A stretch of 64,000 nucleotides of DNA from Lysobacter soli (GCF_003382285.1 NZ_QTJR01000003.1:248001-312000); one strand, 5' to 3'; positions 17,270 to 26,120 are shown, counted from the stretch's first letter. The notes: generated by a model from the letters alone, not told the origin. Numbers and translations: made by a program.

Positions 17270-18166
17270 ATGTTGCTCATCATCACCGCCATCGTCCTGC
17301 TGGCCGGGCCGGCGCTGCTGGCGCTGGCGGGCCTGTTCGCCTCGAAGTCGGCTACGCCGGCGCGCGCGGATCGCGTGCGCTGGAGCTGGAGGACCGTCCT
17401 GGTATCCGCCCTGCTCTACGCGCTCGCCTTCAACCTGACGTTCTTCGTGCAGGAAGTCTTCCTCGTCGTGCCGAAGGCGCTCACGCCGGGATTGCAGCCG
17501 ACGCTGTTCCACAACAACCACCTGTGGACCGGCGAGAACCCGCTGGCGAGCCTGTTCCAGGGCACCGGCGCGCTGGCGACCGCCATCGTCGGCCTGGCGT
17601 GCCTGTTCGCGGTGCGCGCGGGTCGCCCGCGTTCTGTTGCGTGGCGGTTGTTCGTCCTGTGGATGGCGTATTGCGGGCTGCTGATGGCGTTGCCGCAGGT
17701 GGTGATCGGCGCACTGAGCACGGGCAGCGACGTCGGCATGGCGATGGTGTACTTCGGCCTCTCGCTGGAGACGAAATTCATCGCGGCCTTGATCGCGCTG
17801 GCCGCCATCGTCGTCGTGTCGCTCGCGCTGGTGCGGCCCGCGCTCGAACTTGCCGACGAGCCGGCAGCCGTCGCCACGCCAGCGGCGCGCACGCGCTTCG
17901 TGCTGCAGACGATCGCGCTGCCGATGCTGATCGGCACCGCGCTGGTGATTCCCTTCCGCGTGCCGCGCGAGATGCTGGAAGTCGTGCTGCTGCCGTTGAT
18001 CGTCGGCGTCCCGGGCGCGCTGTGGATGCTCGCCGGTGCGTGGCGCGTTCGCGATGCGCAGGCGACGGGCACGCCCTTGCGCGCGATCGTGACGCCGCTG
18101 CTGGGGGCCATCGCGCTGCTGCTGGTGTTCCAGCTGGTGCTGCGGCCGGGCGTTGCGTTCTACTGA
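17270..18166 (+). CDS. Multi-pass membrane protein of unknown function
   Basis: The 298-residue product is almost entirely hydrophobic with about seven or eight predicted membrane helices; the first (residues 1-24) could be a signal anchor. No catalytic or transport motif is recognisable. A loop near residues 60-90 is polar with an unusual FHNNHLWTGENPLASLF segment. It lies between a GST gene and a VOC gene on the same strand with 50-60 base gaps, which gives little functional hint. Confidence 0.75.
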   Translation: MLLIITAIVLLAGPALLALAGLFASKSATPARADRVRWSWRTVLVSALLYALAFNLTFFVQEVFLVVPKALTPGLQPTLFHNNHLWTGENPLASLFQGTGALATAIVGLACLFAVRAGRPRSVAWRLFVLWMAYCGLLMALPQVVIGALSTGSDVGMAMVYFGLSLETKFIAALIALAAIVVVSLALVRPALELADEPAAVATPAARTRFVLQTIALPMLIGTALVIPFRVPREMLEVVLLPLIVGVPGALWMLAGAWRVRDAQATGTPLRAIVTPLLGAIALLLVFQLVLRPGVAFY

Positions 18167-18218
18167 GGCATCACGCGCCCGCGCGCATGCTCGCGCTTTG
18201 CCGCCGGGAGCGCGCGCC

Positions 18219-18695
18219 ATGGCCGTCGATCCGATTCCGCCGGGACATCACCGCATCACGCCGGGCATCGTCGTGGGCGATGCGAACGATGCGATCGCCT
18301 TCTACGAAACCGCCTTCGGCGCGACGCTCACTTACCGGCTCGACGCCGGCGGCAAGGTCGCGCATGCCGAGATGCGCATCGGCGATGCGCGCTTCATGCT
18401 GTCGGACGAGTTCCCCGAATGGGACGCGCTGGGCCCGGAATCGCGTGGCGGCACCACCGGCAGCCTGCTGGTGTACGTCGACGACGTGGACGCGGCTTTC
18501 GAGCGCGCGATCAAGGCCGGCGCGACGGTATTGCAGGCGGTGGAAAACCAGTTCTGGGGCGACCGCATGGGCACGGTGGTGGATCCCTTCGGCCATCGCT
18601 GGATGCTCGGCACGCATGTCGAGGACGTCGACGAGGACGAGATGCGCCGGCGTGGCGCAGAGTGGGCCAAACAGTACGAAGCGGACCACACGTAA
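18219..18695 (+). CDS. VOC/glyoxalase-fold protein (PhnB-like)
   Basis: GGGAG lies eight bases before ATG 18219, giving 158 residues. The sequence shows the two beta-alpha-beta-beta-beta halves of PhnB-like proteins: DANDAIAFYETAFGATLTYRL at the start, MRIGDARFMLSDEFPE in the middle, and WGDRMGTVVDPFGHRWMLGTHVED at the end. Members are dimeric and often lack a proven reaction. The His and Glu positions typical of metal-dependent glyoxalases are only partly present. Confidence 0.85.
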   Translation: MAVDPIPPGHHRITPGIVVGDANDAIAFYETAFGATLTYRLDAGGKVAHAEMRIGDARFMLSDEFPEWDALGPESRGGTTGSLLVYVDDVDAAFERAIKAGATVLQAVENQFWGDRMGTVVDPFGHRWMLGTHVEDVDEDEMRRRGAEWAKQYEADHT

Positions 18696-18818
18696 GTTCC
18701 TCGCGCTACTCGCAGCGGCCATCAGCGATTACGCTTGCGGCATGAACACCGCATCCCGATACGAACGCATCCCCTTGCACGCTCGACCGCATCGCGCATC
18801 GCGCGCAGAGACCACGCG

Positions 18819-19391
18819 ATGAACGTGTTTTCTCCCGCAGGCCATCTTCCGAACGCGAAGTGGGTACGCGACGGCGTCGACCTGGTCGTGCCGCTGGGCG
18901 AAGCGGCGCTGATCCTCGTTGCCGCGTGGTTGTTGCGTCTGCTGCTGCGCAAGGCGCTCAACCGCGTGTGCGCGCGCTACGAGTTGCCGGTCGAGATGAC
19001 CATCGGCGCGCGACGCGTGATGGGCACGCTGATCTACGTCGCCGCCACTTTCCTGATCCTGCAGCGCCTGGGCGTGTCGGCGTCGGTGCTGTGGACGGCG
19101 ATCACCGGATTCGCCGCAGTGGCGGCGGTGGCGTTCTTCGCGGCGTGGAGCGTGCTGTCGAACATCTTCTGCACGTTCCTGATCCTCACCTCGCGCCCCT
19201 TCCGCCTGCACGACGAGATCGAACTGCTGGAGAACGGCGAGAAGCCGGGCCTCAAGGGCCGCGTGGTCGACATCAACCTGATCTACACGACGCTGCAGGA
19301 AACGCGGGCGGACGGCTCGGACACGACGCTGCAGATACCGAACAGCCAGTTTTTCCAGCGTTCGATCAGAAGGTGGCGGGGGGCGTCGTGA
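18819..19391 (+). CDS. Small MscS-family mechanosensitive channel; 3' end possibly frameshifted
   Basis: The 190-residue product has two N-terminal membrane helices, then the pore-lining helix rich in Ala and Gly (ITGFAAVAAVAFFAAWSVLSN) and the start of the beta domain (LTSRPFRLHDEIELL, GRVVDINLIYTTLQ, LQIPNSQFFQ). It should open under membrane tension. After IPNSQFFQRSIR the frame ends RWRGAS; the +1 frame continues KVAGGVVMVDVQVIVVE to a stop at 19421-19423, which looks like the missing beta strand. The six-G run at 19378-19383 is a likely site of a real or sequencing frameshift. Confidence 0.8.
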   Translation: MNVFSPAGHLPNAKWVRDGVDLVVPLGEAALILVAAWLLRLLLRKALNRVCARYELPVEMTIGARRVMGTLIYVAATFLILQRLGVSASVLWTAITGFAAVAAVAFFAAWSVLSNIFCTFLILTSRPFRLHDEIELLENGEKPGLKGRVVDINLIYTTLQETRADGSDTTLQIPNSQFFQRSIRRWRGAS

Positions 19392-19477
19392 TGGTGGACG
19401 TGCAGGTGATCGTGGTCGAGTAACGGCGCAGCGCGGCAATGTTCACAACGGCGCTGCCGTCATGACGTGCTTTTGCC

Positions 19478-19822
19478 GTCATTCCCGCGCAGGCGGGAAT
19501 CCATCCGTCCGACGTATCACGCTCTTCGGCGGCCATGACAGCACCGACAGTTGGATCCCCGCCTTCGCGGGGATGACGTTTCTATTAGCTGTCATTCCCG
19601 CGCAGGCGGGAACCCATCGGTCCGACGCATCACGCTCATCGGAGGCCATGACGGCACCGACAGGCTTGGATCCCCGCCTTCGCGGGGATGACGCCTCTTC
19701 TTGCCGTCATTCCCCTTCTGCTGTCATTCCCACGCAGGCGGGAATCCATCCGTCCGAGGCATCACGCTCGTCGGAGGTCATGACGGCACTGACAGTTGGA
19801 TCCCCGCCTTCGCGGGGATGAC
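19478..19822. repeat. Three tandem units of an about 100-bp double-hairpin palindromic element
   Basis: Each unit begins with GTCATTCCCGCGCAGGCGGGAAT (hairpins at 19481-19500, 19594-19613, 19726-19745) and ends with ATCCCCGCCTTCGCGGGGAT followed by GAC (19555-19574, 19670-19689, 19800-19819). The inner parts are also alike (CCGACG...CACGCTC...GG...CATGACGGCACCGACAG). A truncated head lies at 19703-19712. The left and right hairpins are inverted relative to each other, as in BIME-like REP clusters. The form ATTCCC-N8-GGGAAT also recalls Neisseria dRS3. The block fills the gap 19424-19862; no gene is seen there. Confidence 0.9.
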
Positions 19823-19862
19823 GCCTTTTTTGCCGCGACGGCAAAGCAGGCATGAGCCATCC

Positions 19863-19905
19863 GCGGCACCCAGCCCCTCTCCCAGGGAGAGGGGCTGGGT
19901 GCCGC
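19863..19905 (-). terminator. Long hairpin just after the TerC stop codon
   Basis: A near-perfect stem of about 20 base pairs (GCGGCACCCAGCCCCTCTCC... and its complement) abuts the TerC stop codon at 19907-19909. It is a variant of the CCCCTCTCCC/GGGAGAGGGG palindrome found seven more times in this window, here extended by a matched outer stem. No clear T run follows on the minus strand, so it may stabilise the mRNA end rather than terminate. Confidence 0.5.
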
Positions 19906-19906
19906 C

Positions 19907-20674
19907 TCACTCCGACGGCACTTCCTCGTACCGCTCGCGCAGCTTGACCGGCTCGGTCTTGCGCGCTTCGCGCTTGCGGATCCACAGGTTGATCATCTCG
20001 ACGAACACCGAGAAGGCCATCGCCGTGTAGATGTAGCCCTTGCTGATGTGCTGGCCGAAGCCGTCGGCGATCAGCACCAGGCCGATCATGATCAGGAAGC
20101 TCAGCGCGAGGATCTTCACCGTCGGGTGGCGCTCGACGAAATCGCCGATCGGCTTGGCGAAGGCCAGCATGAAGACGATGGAGATCAAAATCGCGGCCAC
20201 CATCACCCAGCGCTCGTCGACCATGCCGACGGCGGTGATGATCGAGTCCAGCGAGAAGACGATGTCCAGCACCATGATCTGCGCGATCACGCTGCCGAAG
20301 GTCGCGCCGACGACCTTGCCGGTGGAGACCGCTTCGCTGGCGCCTTCGAGCTTCTGGTGGATCTCGTGCGTGGCCTTGGCGATCAGGAACAGACCGCCGC
20401 CGATGAGGATCAGGTCGCGCCACGAGAATTCGTTGCCGAAGACTTCGAACAGCGGCTTGGTCAGGCTCACGATCCAGGCGATGGTCAGCAGCAGGCCCAG
20501 GCGGGTGATCGCCGCCAGCGCGATGCCGAGCTTGCGCGCCTTGTCGCGCTGGTGCGGCGGCAGCTTGCCGGACAGGATGGAAATGAAAATGATGTTGTCG
20601 ATGCCGAGCACGAGCTCGAGCGCCGTCAACGTGGCCAGGGCGATCCAGATTTCGGGGTTTAGGAAGATGTCCAT
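19907..20674 (-). CDS. TerC-family membrane protein, likely manganese exporter
   Basis: The 255-residue product starts MDIFLNPEIWIALATLTALELVLGIDNIIFISIL, with the conserved Glu and Asp-Asn of TerC family helix 1, and has a second acidic motif QIMVLDIVFSLDSIITAVGM; about seven membrane helices are predicted. Family members such as Alx export Mn2+. A yybP-ykoY manganese riboswitch lies upstream at 20805-20935, which supports that role and Mn-dependent induction. An upstream in-frame start at 20713 would add 13 residues of poor quality. Confidence 0.9.
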   Translation of the reverse strand: MDIFLNPEIWIALATLTALELVLGIDNIIFISILSGKLPPHQRDKARKLGIALAAITRLGLLLTIAWIVSLTKPLFEVFGNEFSWRDLILIGGGLFLIAKATHEIHQKLEGASEAVSTGKVVGATFGSVIAQIMVLDIVFSLDSIITAVGMVDERWVMVAAILISIVFMLAFAKPIGDFVERHPTVKILALSFLIMIGLVLIADGFGQHISKGYIYTAMAFSVFVEMINLWIRKREARKTEPVKLRERYEEVPSE

Positions 20675-20804
20675 CGGATGGGTTCGGTTCGGTGGGCGGG
20701 AGCCGTAACCCACGCGCGAATCGCATCCGTCGGATCGATCACCCGCCCTTCGCCGTCGCTCAACGCGAGCAACCGACGATCCTTCGATCGGGCTTGATCC
20801 GGAC

Positions 20805-20935
20805 GCACCTTCGCCGCGGCTTTACGGCGAAGGTCTTGCTCACAGGCCTGCGGCCTGCTGCTGCACCGGGGCCGGTCCCGTTGCAGGACGACCCGTAATG
20901 ACGGCGACAGCACGATGGAGCTACTCCCCTTCTGC
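20805..20935 (-). promoter_or_regulatory. yybP-ykoY (manganese) riboswitch controlling the TerC gene
   Basis: Read on the minus strand, the leader begins with the invariant GGGGAGTAG loop (complement of 20921-20929) followed by the helix-loop of P1/P2. Near its 3' end it has GCAAGACC (complement of 20832-20839) leading into a perfect ten-base-pair stem (20807-20816 with 20825-20834). This is the signature arrangement of the Mn2+-sensing yybP-ykoY class, commonly placed before TerC/Alx and MntP genes. A TAGGAT -10-like box lies at 20940-20945, which would start transcription just before the riboswitch. About 130 bases separate the motif from the TerC ATG, enough for an expression platform. Confidence 0.88.
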
Positions 20936-20978
20936 GGCGATCCTAGCACGGGCGGATCACCGCAACGGAACGAGACGT

Positions 20979-21152
20979 TCAGGCATGACCCGCACTCAGC
21001 CGGCGCAGGCGCATCTGGTGTTCGGCGCGATCGGCGCGCGTGGGTTTGCGCGCGTCTTCCCTGCGCGGCAGACGAACCAGACGCGGCATCCGGGGACGGG
21101 TCGAGATCGCGGCCGGCGCCTGGGGAGGAGTCGGAAGCTTGCGGGTGGCCAT
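20979..21152 (-). CDS. Possible small basic protein (57 residues), unknown
   Basis: ATG at 21152 opens a 57-residue frame rich in Arg, Pro and Ala (MATRKLPTPPQAP... RADRAEHQMRLRRLSAGHA) with GC-rich third positions like its neighbours. It lies between the histidine kinase end and the TerC riboswitch promoter, on the same strand as both. No ribosome site is obvious and no family is recognised. It may be a chance frame. Confidence 0.3.
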   Translation of the reverse strand: MATRKLPTPPQAPAAISTRPRMPRLVRLPRREDARKPTRADRAEHQMRLRRLSAGHA

Positions 21153-21261
21153 GGGGGAAAAACCTGTCGGTTCGGGCAAACAGAATCAGGGCAGGCAGGT
21201 TAAGCCGGAGCGAAGCAGGCATTCGCCGCGACGTCGCCGGCACGTGCCATGTTTCATGCCT

Positions 21262-23937
21262 TCATAACCGCGCGTCATGACCGTGCGGTGACGCCATTTC
21301 GCGGCGCGAAATAGGCATGGCGATGGTGCAATGGACGCCCGCATCGGTGAGCTCATACGTCGTGCGCGCGCCGAACTGGTACGGCAGCGCCCGCTCGATC
21401 AGCTCGCGTCCCGCGCCGCTGCCGCGCTCCACGTCGCAGGCCGCCGGCGGCACCACGCCGGTCTCGCGCCAGTCCACGTGCAGCCACGGGCGGCCGTCCT
21501 CGTCCTGCACGCTCCAGGCGATGCGCAGGTACCCGGCGGGGTCGCGCAGCGCGCCGTACTTGACCGCGTTGGTGATGAGCTCGTGGATGGCCAGCGCCAG
21601 CGGCTGCACGCTGGAGGAGCGCAGTGTCACGCCGTCCGGCCCGGACAGCGTGAAACGCGAGCCGTCCTGCGCGTCCAGGTGCGCCGCCAGTTCCATGCGC
21701 AGCAGTTCGTCGAAGGTCACGCGCTGGCCCTCCTTCAGGCGCGACAGCAATCCCTGCACGCGCGCCAGCGAGCCCAGCCGTTCGCTGAACACGGTCGCGA
21801 ACTGCGCCATGTCGGCGCTTTCGCGCAGCGTGCGGTCGGAAATCGAGCGCACCACCGCGATGAGGTTGCGCGTACGGTGCTGGAGTTCGGCTACCAGCAC
21901 GCGCTGGGCGTCCTCGTATTCGCGCCGCAGCGTGGTGTCGATCATCGAGCCGACCATGCGCACGGGCCGGCCGGCGGCGTCGTAGAAGAAGCGGCCTCGT
22001 GCGTTGGCCCAGTGCACGCTGCCGTCGGGATGCAGGAAGCGCACCTCGCGCGCGTATTCGCCACCGGTGAGCATCGCCTGCCGCACCGCGGCTTCGGACG
22101 TCTCGCGGTCGTCCGGGTGCACGCGCGCGACCCAGGCCTCGTAGCTCGGCACGACTTCGCCTGGCAGATAGCCTTCGATGCGGTAGTGCTCGTCCGACCA
22201 GGCGACCTCGCCCGTGGTCAGGTTCCAGTCCCAGGTCGCCAGGCGGCCGACTTCGATCGCGCTGCGCAGGCGCTCCTCGCTTTCGCTCAGGCGGAACTGC
22301 GCCTTCTTCAGCAGCGTCGCGTCCTGCGCGATGCCGCCGATGCGGTTGATGCGGCAGTCGTCGTCGCGCATCGGGAATTCGGTGCCCAGCAGCCAGAGTT
22401 CGTCGCCGGTTTCGCCGTGCAGGATCCGGTACTCCTGTTCCACGCGTTCGCCCTGCTGCACGCGGCGCACCGCGCGGCGCACGGCTTCGCGATCGTCCGG
22501 GTGCACCATCGCCAGCCACGCGTCGAAGCCGCTGCCGACCACCGCGTCGCAGCGCCGTCCGCAGATGGTCTCGAACGCCGCGCTGACGTATTCCAGCTCC
22601 AGCGTGTCGGCGTTGCGGATCCACAGCACGCTGGACGCCGCCTGGCCGAACTGGCGGAAGCGCTCCTCGCTGTCGCGCAAGGCGAGCTCCGCGTCGCGGC
22701 GCGGCTTGATGTCCTGGAACAGGATGCCAACCTGTTTCTGCCGACCCTTCAGCCGGAACACGCGATAGCGGAAGTAGCGCTGCACGCGCGCCGACGGTCG
22801 TTCGAGCGAGCGTTCCTTGCCGGTGCGGATGACCTGCTCGACGATGTCCAGCCACTCCTGGTCGAAGTCCGGCACGACCTCCGACAACCGGCGGCCTGCG
22901 ATGTCGCGTCCGATGTAGCGGCGCGCCATCGGGTTTTCCTGCAGGAACTGCAGGTCGACGATGCGGCCTTCCTCGTCCTTCACGACTTCGCCGATGTAGA
23001 ACGCCTCGCCCATGCTGTCGAACAGGTCGCGGTAGCGGCGCTCGCTGTCGTGCAGCGCGGAGGCCGCGCGCACGAGCCGCCCCTGCAGCAGCAGCGCGTG
23101 GCGCAGCAGCAGTCCGAGCATCACCAATGTGCCGACCAGCCCGTAGACGCGGCCGATGTAGAAACCCAGCTGATAACGGGCACTGATCATCATCCCGCTG
23201 AGCGCCAGTTCGATCACCGCCGCCAGCAGCGTCACGCACAGCCACAGGTCGAGCAGTCGTCGCAGCCGCGTGCGCCAGATCAGCAACGCGATTGCGATCA
23301 GGTGCACGGTCCAGACCGCGGTCCCGATCATCCGCGTCATCAACGGCCGGTATTGCACGCTCACCAGCAATTGCGGCAGACGATCGTCCAGGCGCACCAG
23401 CGCCAGCGCGATCAGCACGACCGAAAGGACCACCGCCGGATACGCGACGCGATGCAGCGGCCATCCGCCGTTACGCCAACGCCCGGTACCGGCCAGCGCA
23501 TACGCGATGACGAACAGCGGCGAGGCGCCATGCCAGAAGATCCACAGCCACACGGTGGTCTGCGAGTCGCCGAACAGGCTGCCGCTGACGAAGGCGTCAG
23601 GGAAACTCAGGCCGTGCAGCAACGCGAACAGCGCGCCGTACAGATAGCCGCACGCCAGCCACAGGAAGCTGCGCTGGTGCAGGTCGCGATACTGCGCGTG
23701 CAGCATCAGCGCGGCGATCGACGCCAGCACCATCACCGCTGCATCGTAGGCCGGAACGAAGGTCGGCACCGCCGGCAGCGCGCGCCCGGCGAACGGCGCA
23801 GTCGCCGCGAAGGCCAGCAACAGCACGACGGCGACGCAGGCCGCGCGCCGGCGGTCGCCGCGATCGGCCAGCACCATGCCGAGGAAACTGGAGGCCTCGG
23901 CACCTGACGTGGACGTCGCAACGGGATGGACGGTCAC
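21262..23937 (-). CDS. Membrane-bound HWE-type sensor histidine kinase with MASE4-like and PAS domains
   Basis: GTG 23937 has GGAG seven bases upstream; the product has 891 residues. Residues about 30-290 contain eight or so membrane helices resembling a MASE4 sensor. Three PAS-type modules follow (about 300-420, 425-545, 555-670), two with PAC-like endings. The kinase core has ELQHRTRNLIAVV with the phospho-accepting His at about 687, HELITNAVKYGAL as the N box, and DWRETG, the Trp-x-Glu pair that defines HWE kinases. It is transcribed away from a single-domain response regulator 128 bases off, its probable partner. HWE kinases often act in light or general stress signalling; the ligand here is unknown. 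Confidence 0.9.
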   Translation of the reverse strand: MTVHPVATSTSGAEASSFLGMVLADRGDRRRAACVAVVLLLAFAATAPFAGRALPAVPTFVPAYDAAVMVLASIAALMLHAQYRDLHQRSFLWLACGYLYGALFALLHGLSFPDAFVSGSLFGDSQTTVWLWIFWHGASPLFVIAYALAGTGRWRNGGWPLHRVAYPAVVLSVVLIALALVRLDDRLPQLLVSVQYRPLMTRMIGTAVWTVHLIAIALLIWRTRLRRLLDLWLCVTLLAAVIELALSGMMISARYQLGFYIGRVYGLVGTLVMLGLLLRHALLLQGRLVRAASALHDSERRYRDLFDSMGEAFYIGEVVKDEEGRIVDLQFLQENPMARRYIGRDIAGRRLSEVVPDFDQEWLDIVEQVIRTGKERSLERPSARVQRYFRYRVFRLKGRQKQVGILFQDIKPRRDAELALRDSEERFRQFGQAASSVLWIRNADTLELEYVSAAFETICGRRCDAVVGSGFDAWLAMVHPDDREAVRRAVRRVQQGERVEQEYRILHGETGDELWLLGTEFPMRDDDCRINRIGGIAQDATLLKKAQFRLSESEERLRSAIEVGRLATWDWNLTTGEVAWSDEHYRIEGYLPGEVVPSYEAWVARVHPDDRETSEAAVRQAMLTGGEYAREVRFLHPDGSVHWANARGRFFYDAAGRPVRMVGSMIDTTLRREYEDAQRVLVAELQHRTRNLIAVVRSISDRTLRESADMAQFATVFSERLGSLARVQGLLSRLKEGQRVTFDELLRMELAAHLDAQDGSRFTLSGPDGVTLRSSSVQPLALAIHELITNAVKYGALRDPAGYLRIAWSVQDEDGRPWLHVDWRETGVVPPAACDVERGSGAGRELIERALPYQFGARTTYELTDAGVHCTIAMPISRREMASPHGHDARL

Positions 23938-24065
23938 GGGCGGGCTCCGGGCGGGCTCGCGGACACGATCCGCTCCTGTACCGTGGGCGCTGCGTGAATG
24001 CGCAGCCGTCTCGCCGTCTTAACTTTTCGGCGCGAACAATGCGGGTAAACCCGAGGAGAGATCCC

Positions 24066-24443
24066 ATGCGCGACGCTGGCCTCCGCGGTCTCCACCTCCT
24101 GCTGGTGGAGGACGACTATCTCCTCGCCTCGGGCCTGCAGGAAGCGCTCGAACTGGAAGGCGCGACCATTGTCGGCCCCTACCCCGATGTCCAGGGCGCG
24201 CTGCGCGGCATCGCGCTGGCGACCGTGCTCGACGGCGCGCTGCTCGACGTGAACCTCGGCGACGAGACTTCCTTCGCAGTGGTCGAAGCACTGCGCGGAC
24301 GCGGCGTGCCGATGCTGTTCCTCACCGGCTATGACGACAGCGCGCTTCCCGCGATCTACGGCGACATTCCGCGCTGCCGCAAGCCGGTCGGCCTCGCCGA
24401 ACTGGTGCGCGAACTGAACTCGCACCTCGTCCGCGTGGGTTGA
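24066..24443 (+). CDS. Single-domain response regulator
   Basis: GGAGAG lies six bases before ATG 24066. The 125-residue receiver domain has the acidic pocket VEDD (15-17), phospho-acceptor Asp61 (LLDVNL), switch Thr87 (LTGYD) and Lys106 (CRKP). There is no output domain, so it probably passes phosphate on or works through protein contacts. It is divergent from the HWE kinase at 21262-23937, which is a frequent arrangement for this receiver type. It converges with the decarboxylase gene, 13 bases apart. Confidence 0.9.
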   Translation: MRDAGLRGLHLLLVEDDYLLASGLQEALELEGATIVGPYPDVQGALRGIALATVLDGALLDVNLGDETSFAVVEALRGRGVPMLFLTGYDDSALPAIYGDIPRCRKPVGLAELVRELNSHLVRVG

Positions 24444-24456
24444 CCCGCCTCGACCG

Positions 24457-25893
24457 CTACGCGGTTCCTGCCGCGGCGTGCAGTGCGTGGAACACGCGCA
24501 GGATCGCCGCGACGCTGCGCTCCGCATCGTCCTCGCTGGTCGCCCAGTTCGACACCGAAATGCGCATCGCGGCCTTGCCCTGCCACGTCGTGCCACCGAG
24601 CCAGCACGTGCCGTCGCGCTGCACGCCGGCGATCACCGCACGGGTGAGGTCGTCGTCATCGCCGAAACGCACCAGCACCTGGTTGAGCACGACGTCGTTG
24701 AGCACCTGCACGCCGTCGGCGGTGCGCAGCGCGTCGGCCATCTGACGGGCGCGTTCGCAGCTGGCGTCGATCAGGTCCTGCACGCCGCCCTTCCCCAGCG
24801 CGCGCAGCGTCGCGTATACGGGAACGCCGCGCGCGCGACGCGAGAACTCGGGCACCCAGTCCACCGCGTCGCGTTCCTCGCCGTGCGTCTGGATCAGGTA
24901 GGCGGCCTGCGAAGTCATGGCCTCGCGGTGATCCTGCGCGTGGCGCACGATCGCGACGCCGCAGTCGTAGGGCACGTTGAGCCACTTGTGCGCGTCCGTC
25001 GCCCACGAATCGGCGAGTTCGATGCCATCGGCCAGGCCACGCAGCGATTCGCTGGCGCGCGCCCACAGACCGAACGCGCCATCCACGTGCAGCCATGCAC
25101 CACGTTCGCGCACGACCTCGGCGACCTCGCGCAGCGGATCGAACGCACCGGTGTTCACGTTGCCCGCCTGCGCGCAGACGATCATCGGCCCTTCGATCGA
25201 CGCGACGACCTTGCGCAGGCGATCGGCGTTCATGCGCCCCTGCGCGTCGGTTTCCACGCGATGCACCGAGCGCGTGCCCAGGCCGAGGTAACGCAGCGCG
25301 ACGTCGATGGTGACGTGCGATTCGGCCGACGCCACGACGTGCAGCCGAGGCGCGCCCTGCAGGCCGTCGGCTTCGACGTCCCAGCCGGCGCGTCGCAGCA
25401 TCTGGTGGCGCGCGGCCGCCAGGCAGGTGAAGTTCGCCATCTGGCAGCCGGTGACGAAACCGACGCCGCTTTCGCGCGGCAGGTCGAACAGGTCGAGCAG
25501 CCATTGCCCGGCGATCTCCTCCACCACCGACACCAGCGGCGAGATCGCATAGATGCCGGCGTTCTGATCCCACGTGGACACCAGCCAGTCGGCGGCGAGC
25601 GCCACCGGATACGCGCCGCCGACCACGAAACCGAAATAGCGCGGCGAATTGCAGGCGACCGCGCCGCGTTCGGCCTGCTGCGCGAGCAGGTCGATCACCT
25701 CGCCGCCTTCGTCGCCGTGTTGCGGCAGGGGCATGCGCAGCGCGGACAGCAGTTCGTCGCGACCGGCGCGCGCGGCGACATGGCGATCCGGCAGGCGCCG
25801 CAGGTAATGCCCGGCGTGCATGCGGGCGTTGTCGAGGTATTCGTCGAACACGGCGGACTGGAACAGGCTCGACGGGATGGGATCGGTGGCCAT
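24457..25893 (-). CDS. Pyridoxal-phosphate-dependent group II amino-acid decarboxylase
   Basis: The start at 25893 is preceded by GAGG ten bases upstream; longer frames beyond it run into the antiporter gene and are not credible. The 478-residue product has the family's Asp-Gly-Ala (HVDGAFG, Asp271), which contacts the cofactor ring nitrogen, and the Schiff-base lysine in DAHKWLNVPYDCG (Lys303). The N-terminal part aligns with aromatic L-amino-acid decarboxylases. It would be cytoplasmic. The substrate (aromatic amino acid, glutamate or other) cannot be fixed from the sequence. Confidence 0.88.
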   Translation of the reverse strand: MATDPIPSSLFQSAVFDEYLDNARMHAGHYLRRLPDRHVAARAGRDELLSALRMPLPQHGDEGGEVIDLLAQQAERGAVACNSPRYFGFVVGGAYPVALAADWLVSTWDQNAGIYAISPLVSVVEEIAGQWLLDLFDLPRESGVGFVTGCQMANFTCLAAARHQMLRRAGWDVEADGLQGAPRLHVVASAESHVTIDVALRYLGLGTRSVHRVETDAQGRMNADRLRKVVASIEGPMIVCAQAGNVNTGAFDPLREVAEVVRERGAWLHVDGAFGLWARASESLRGLADGIELADSWATDAHKWLNVPYDCGVAIVRHAQDHREAMTSQAAYLIQTHGEERDAVDWVPEFSRRARGVPVYATLRALGKGGVQDLIDASCERARQMADALRTADGVQVLNDVVLNQVLVRFGDDDDLTRAVIAGVQRDGTCWLGGTTWQGKAAMRISVSNWATSEDDAERSVAAILRVFHALHAAAGTA

Positions 25894-25995
25894 GGCGCGC
25901 AGTCCTCGGGAGGAGGCCGAAGCATAGGCGCGTGGATGCGGTTTGCCGTTAAGAATGTGTGGATTCGGACGAGCACGGCGCGCTCGAAAAAAACC

Positions 25996-26022
25996 GTCAT
26001 CCCGGCGAAGGCCGGGGCCCAG
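25996..26022. repeat. Single palindromic repeat unit (GTCATCCCGGCGAAGGCCGGGGCCCA)
   Basis: One hairpin of the same family as 19478-19822, in the divergent gap between the decarboxylase and antiporter genes. The stem CCCGGC/GCCGGG encloses GAAG. Confidence 0.8.
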
Positions 26023-26120
26023 GCCGATAGCGTCCGGGTACCCGTCGCCGCTAACAACTCCGCCGCGCGAAACCGGGCGCCGGGCCGCTATAGTCCGTCG
26101 AATCGCCGCCGGAGCGCCCC

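Noticed and set aside
19478-19822. CRISPR-like array
   Set aside because: The repeated units are themselves long palindromes with conserved, not variable, inner sequence, and no cas gene is near.
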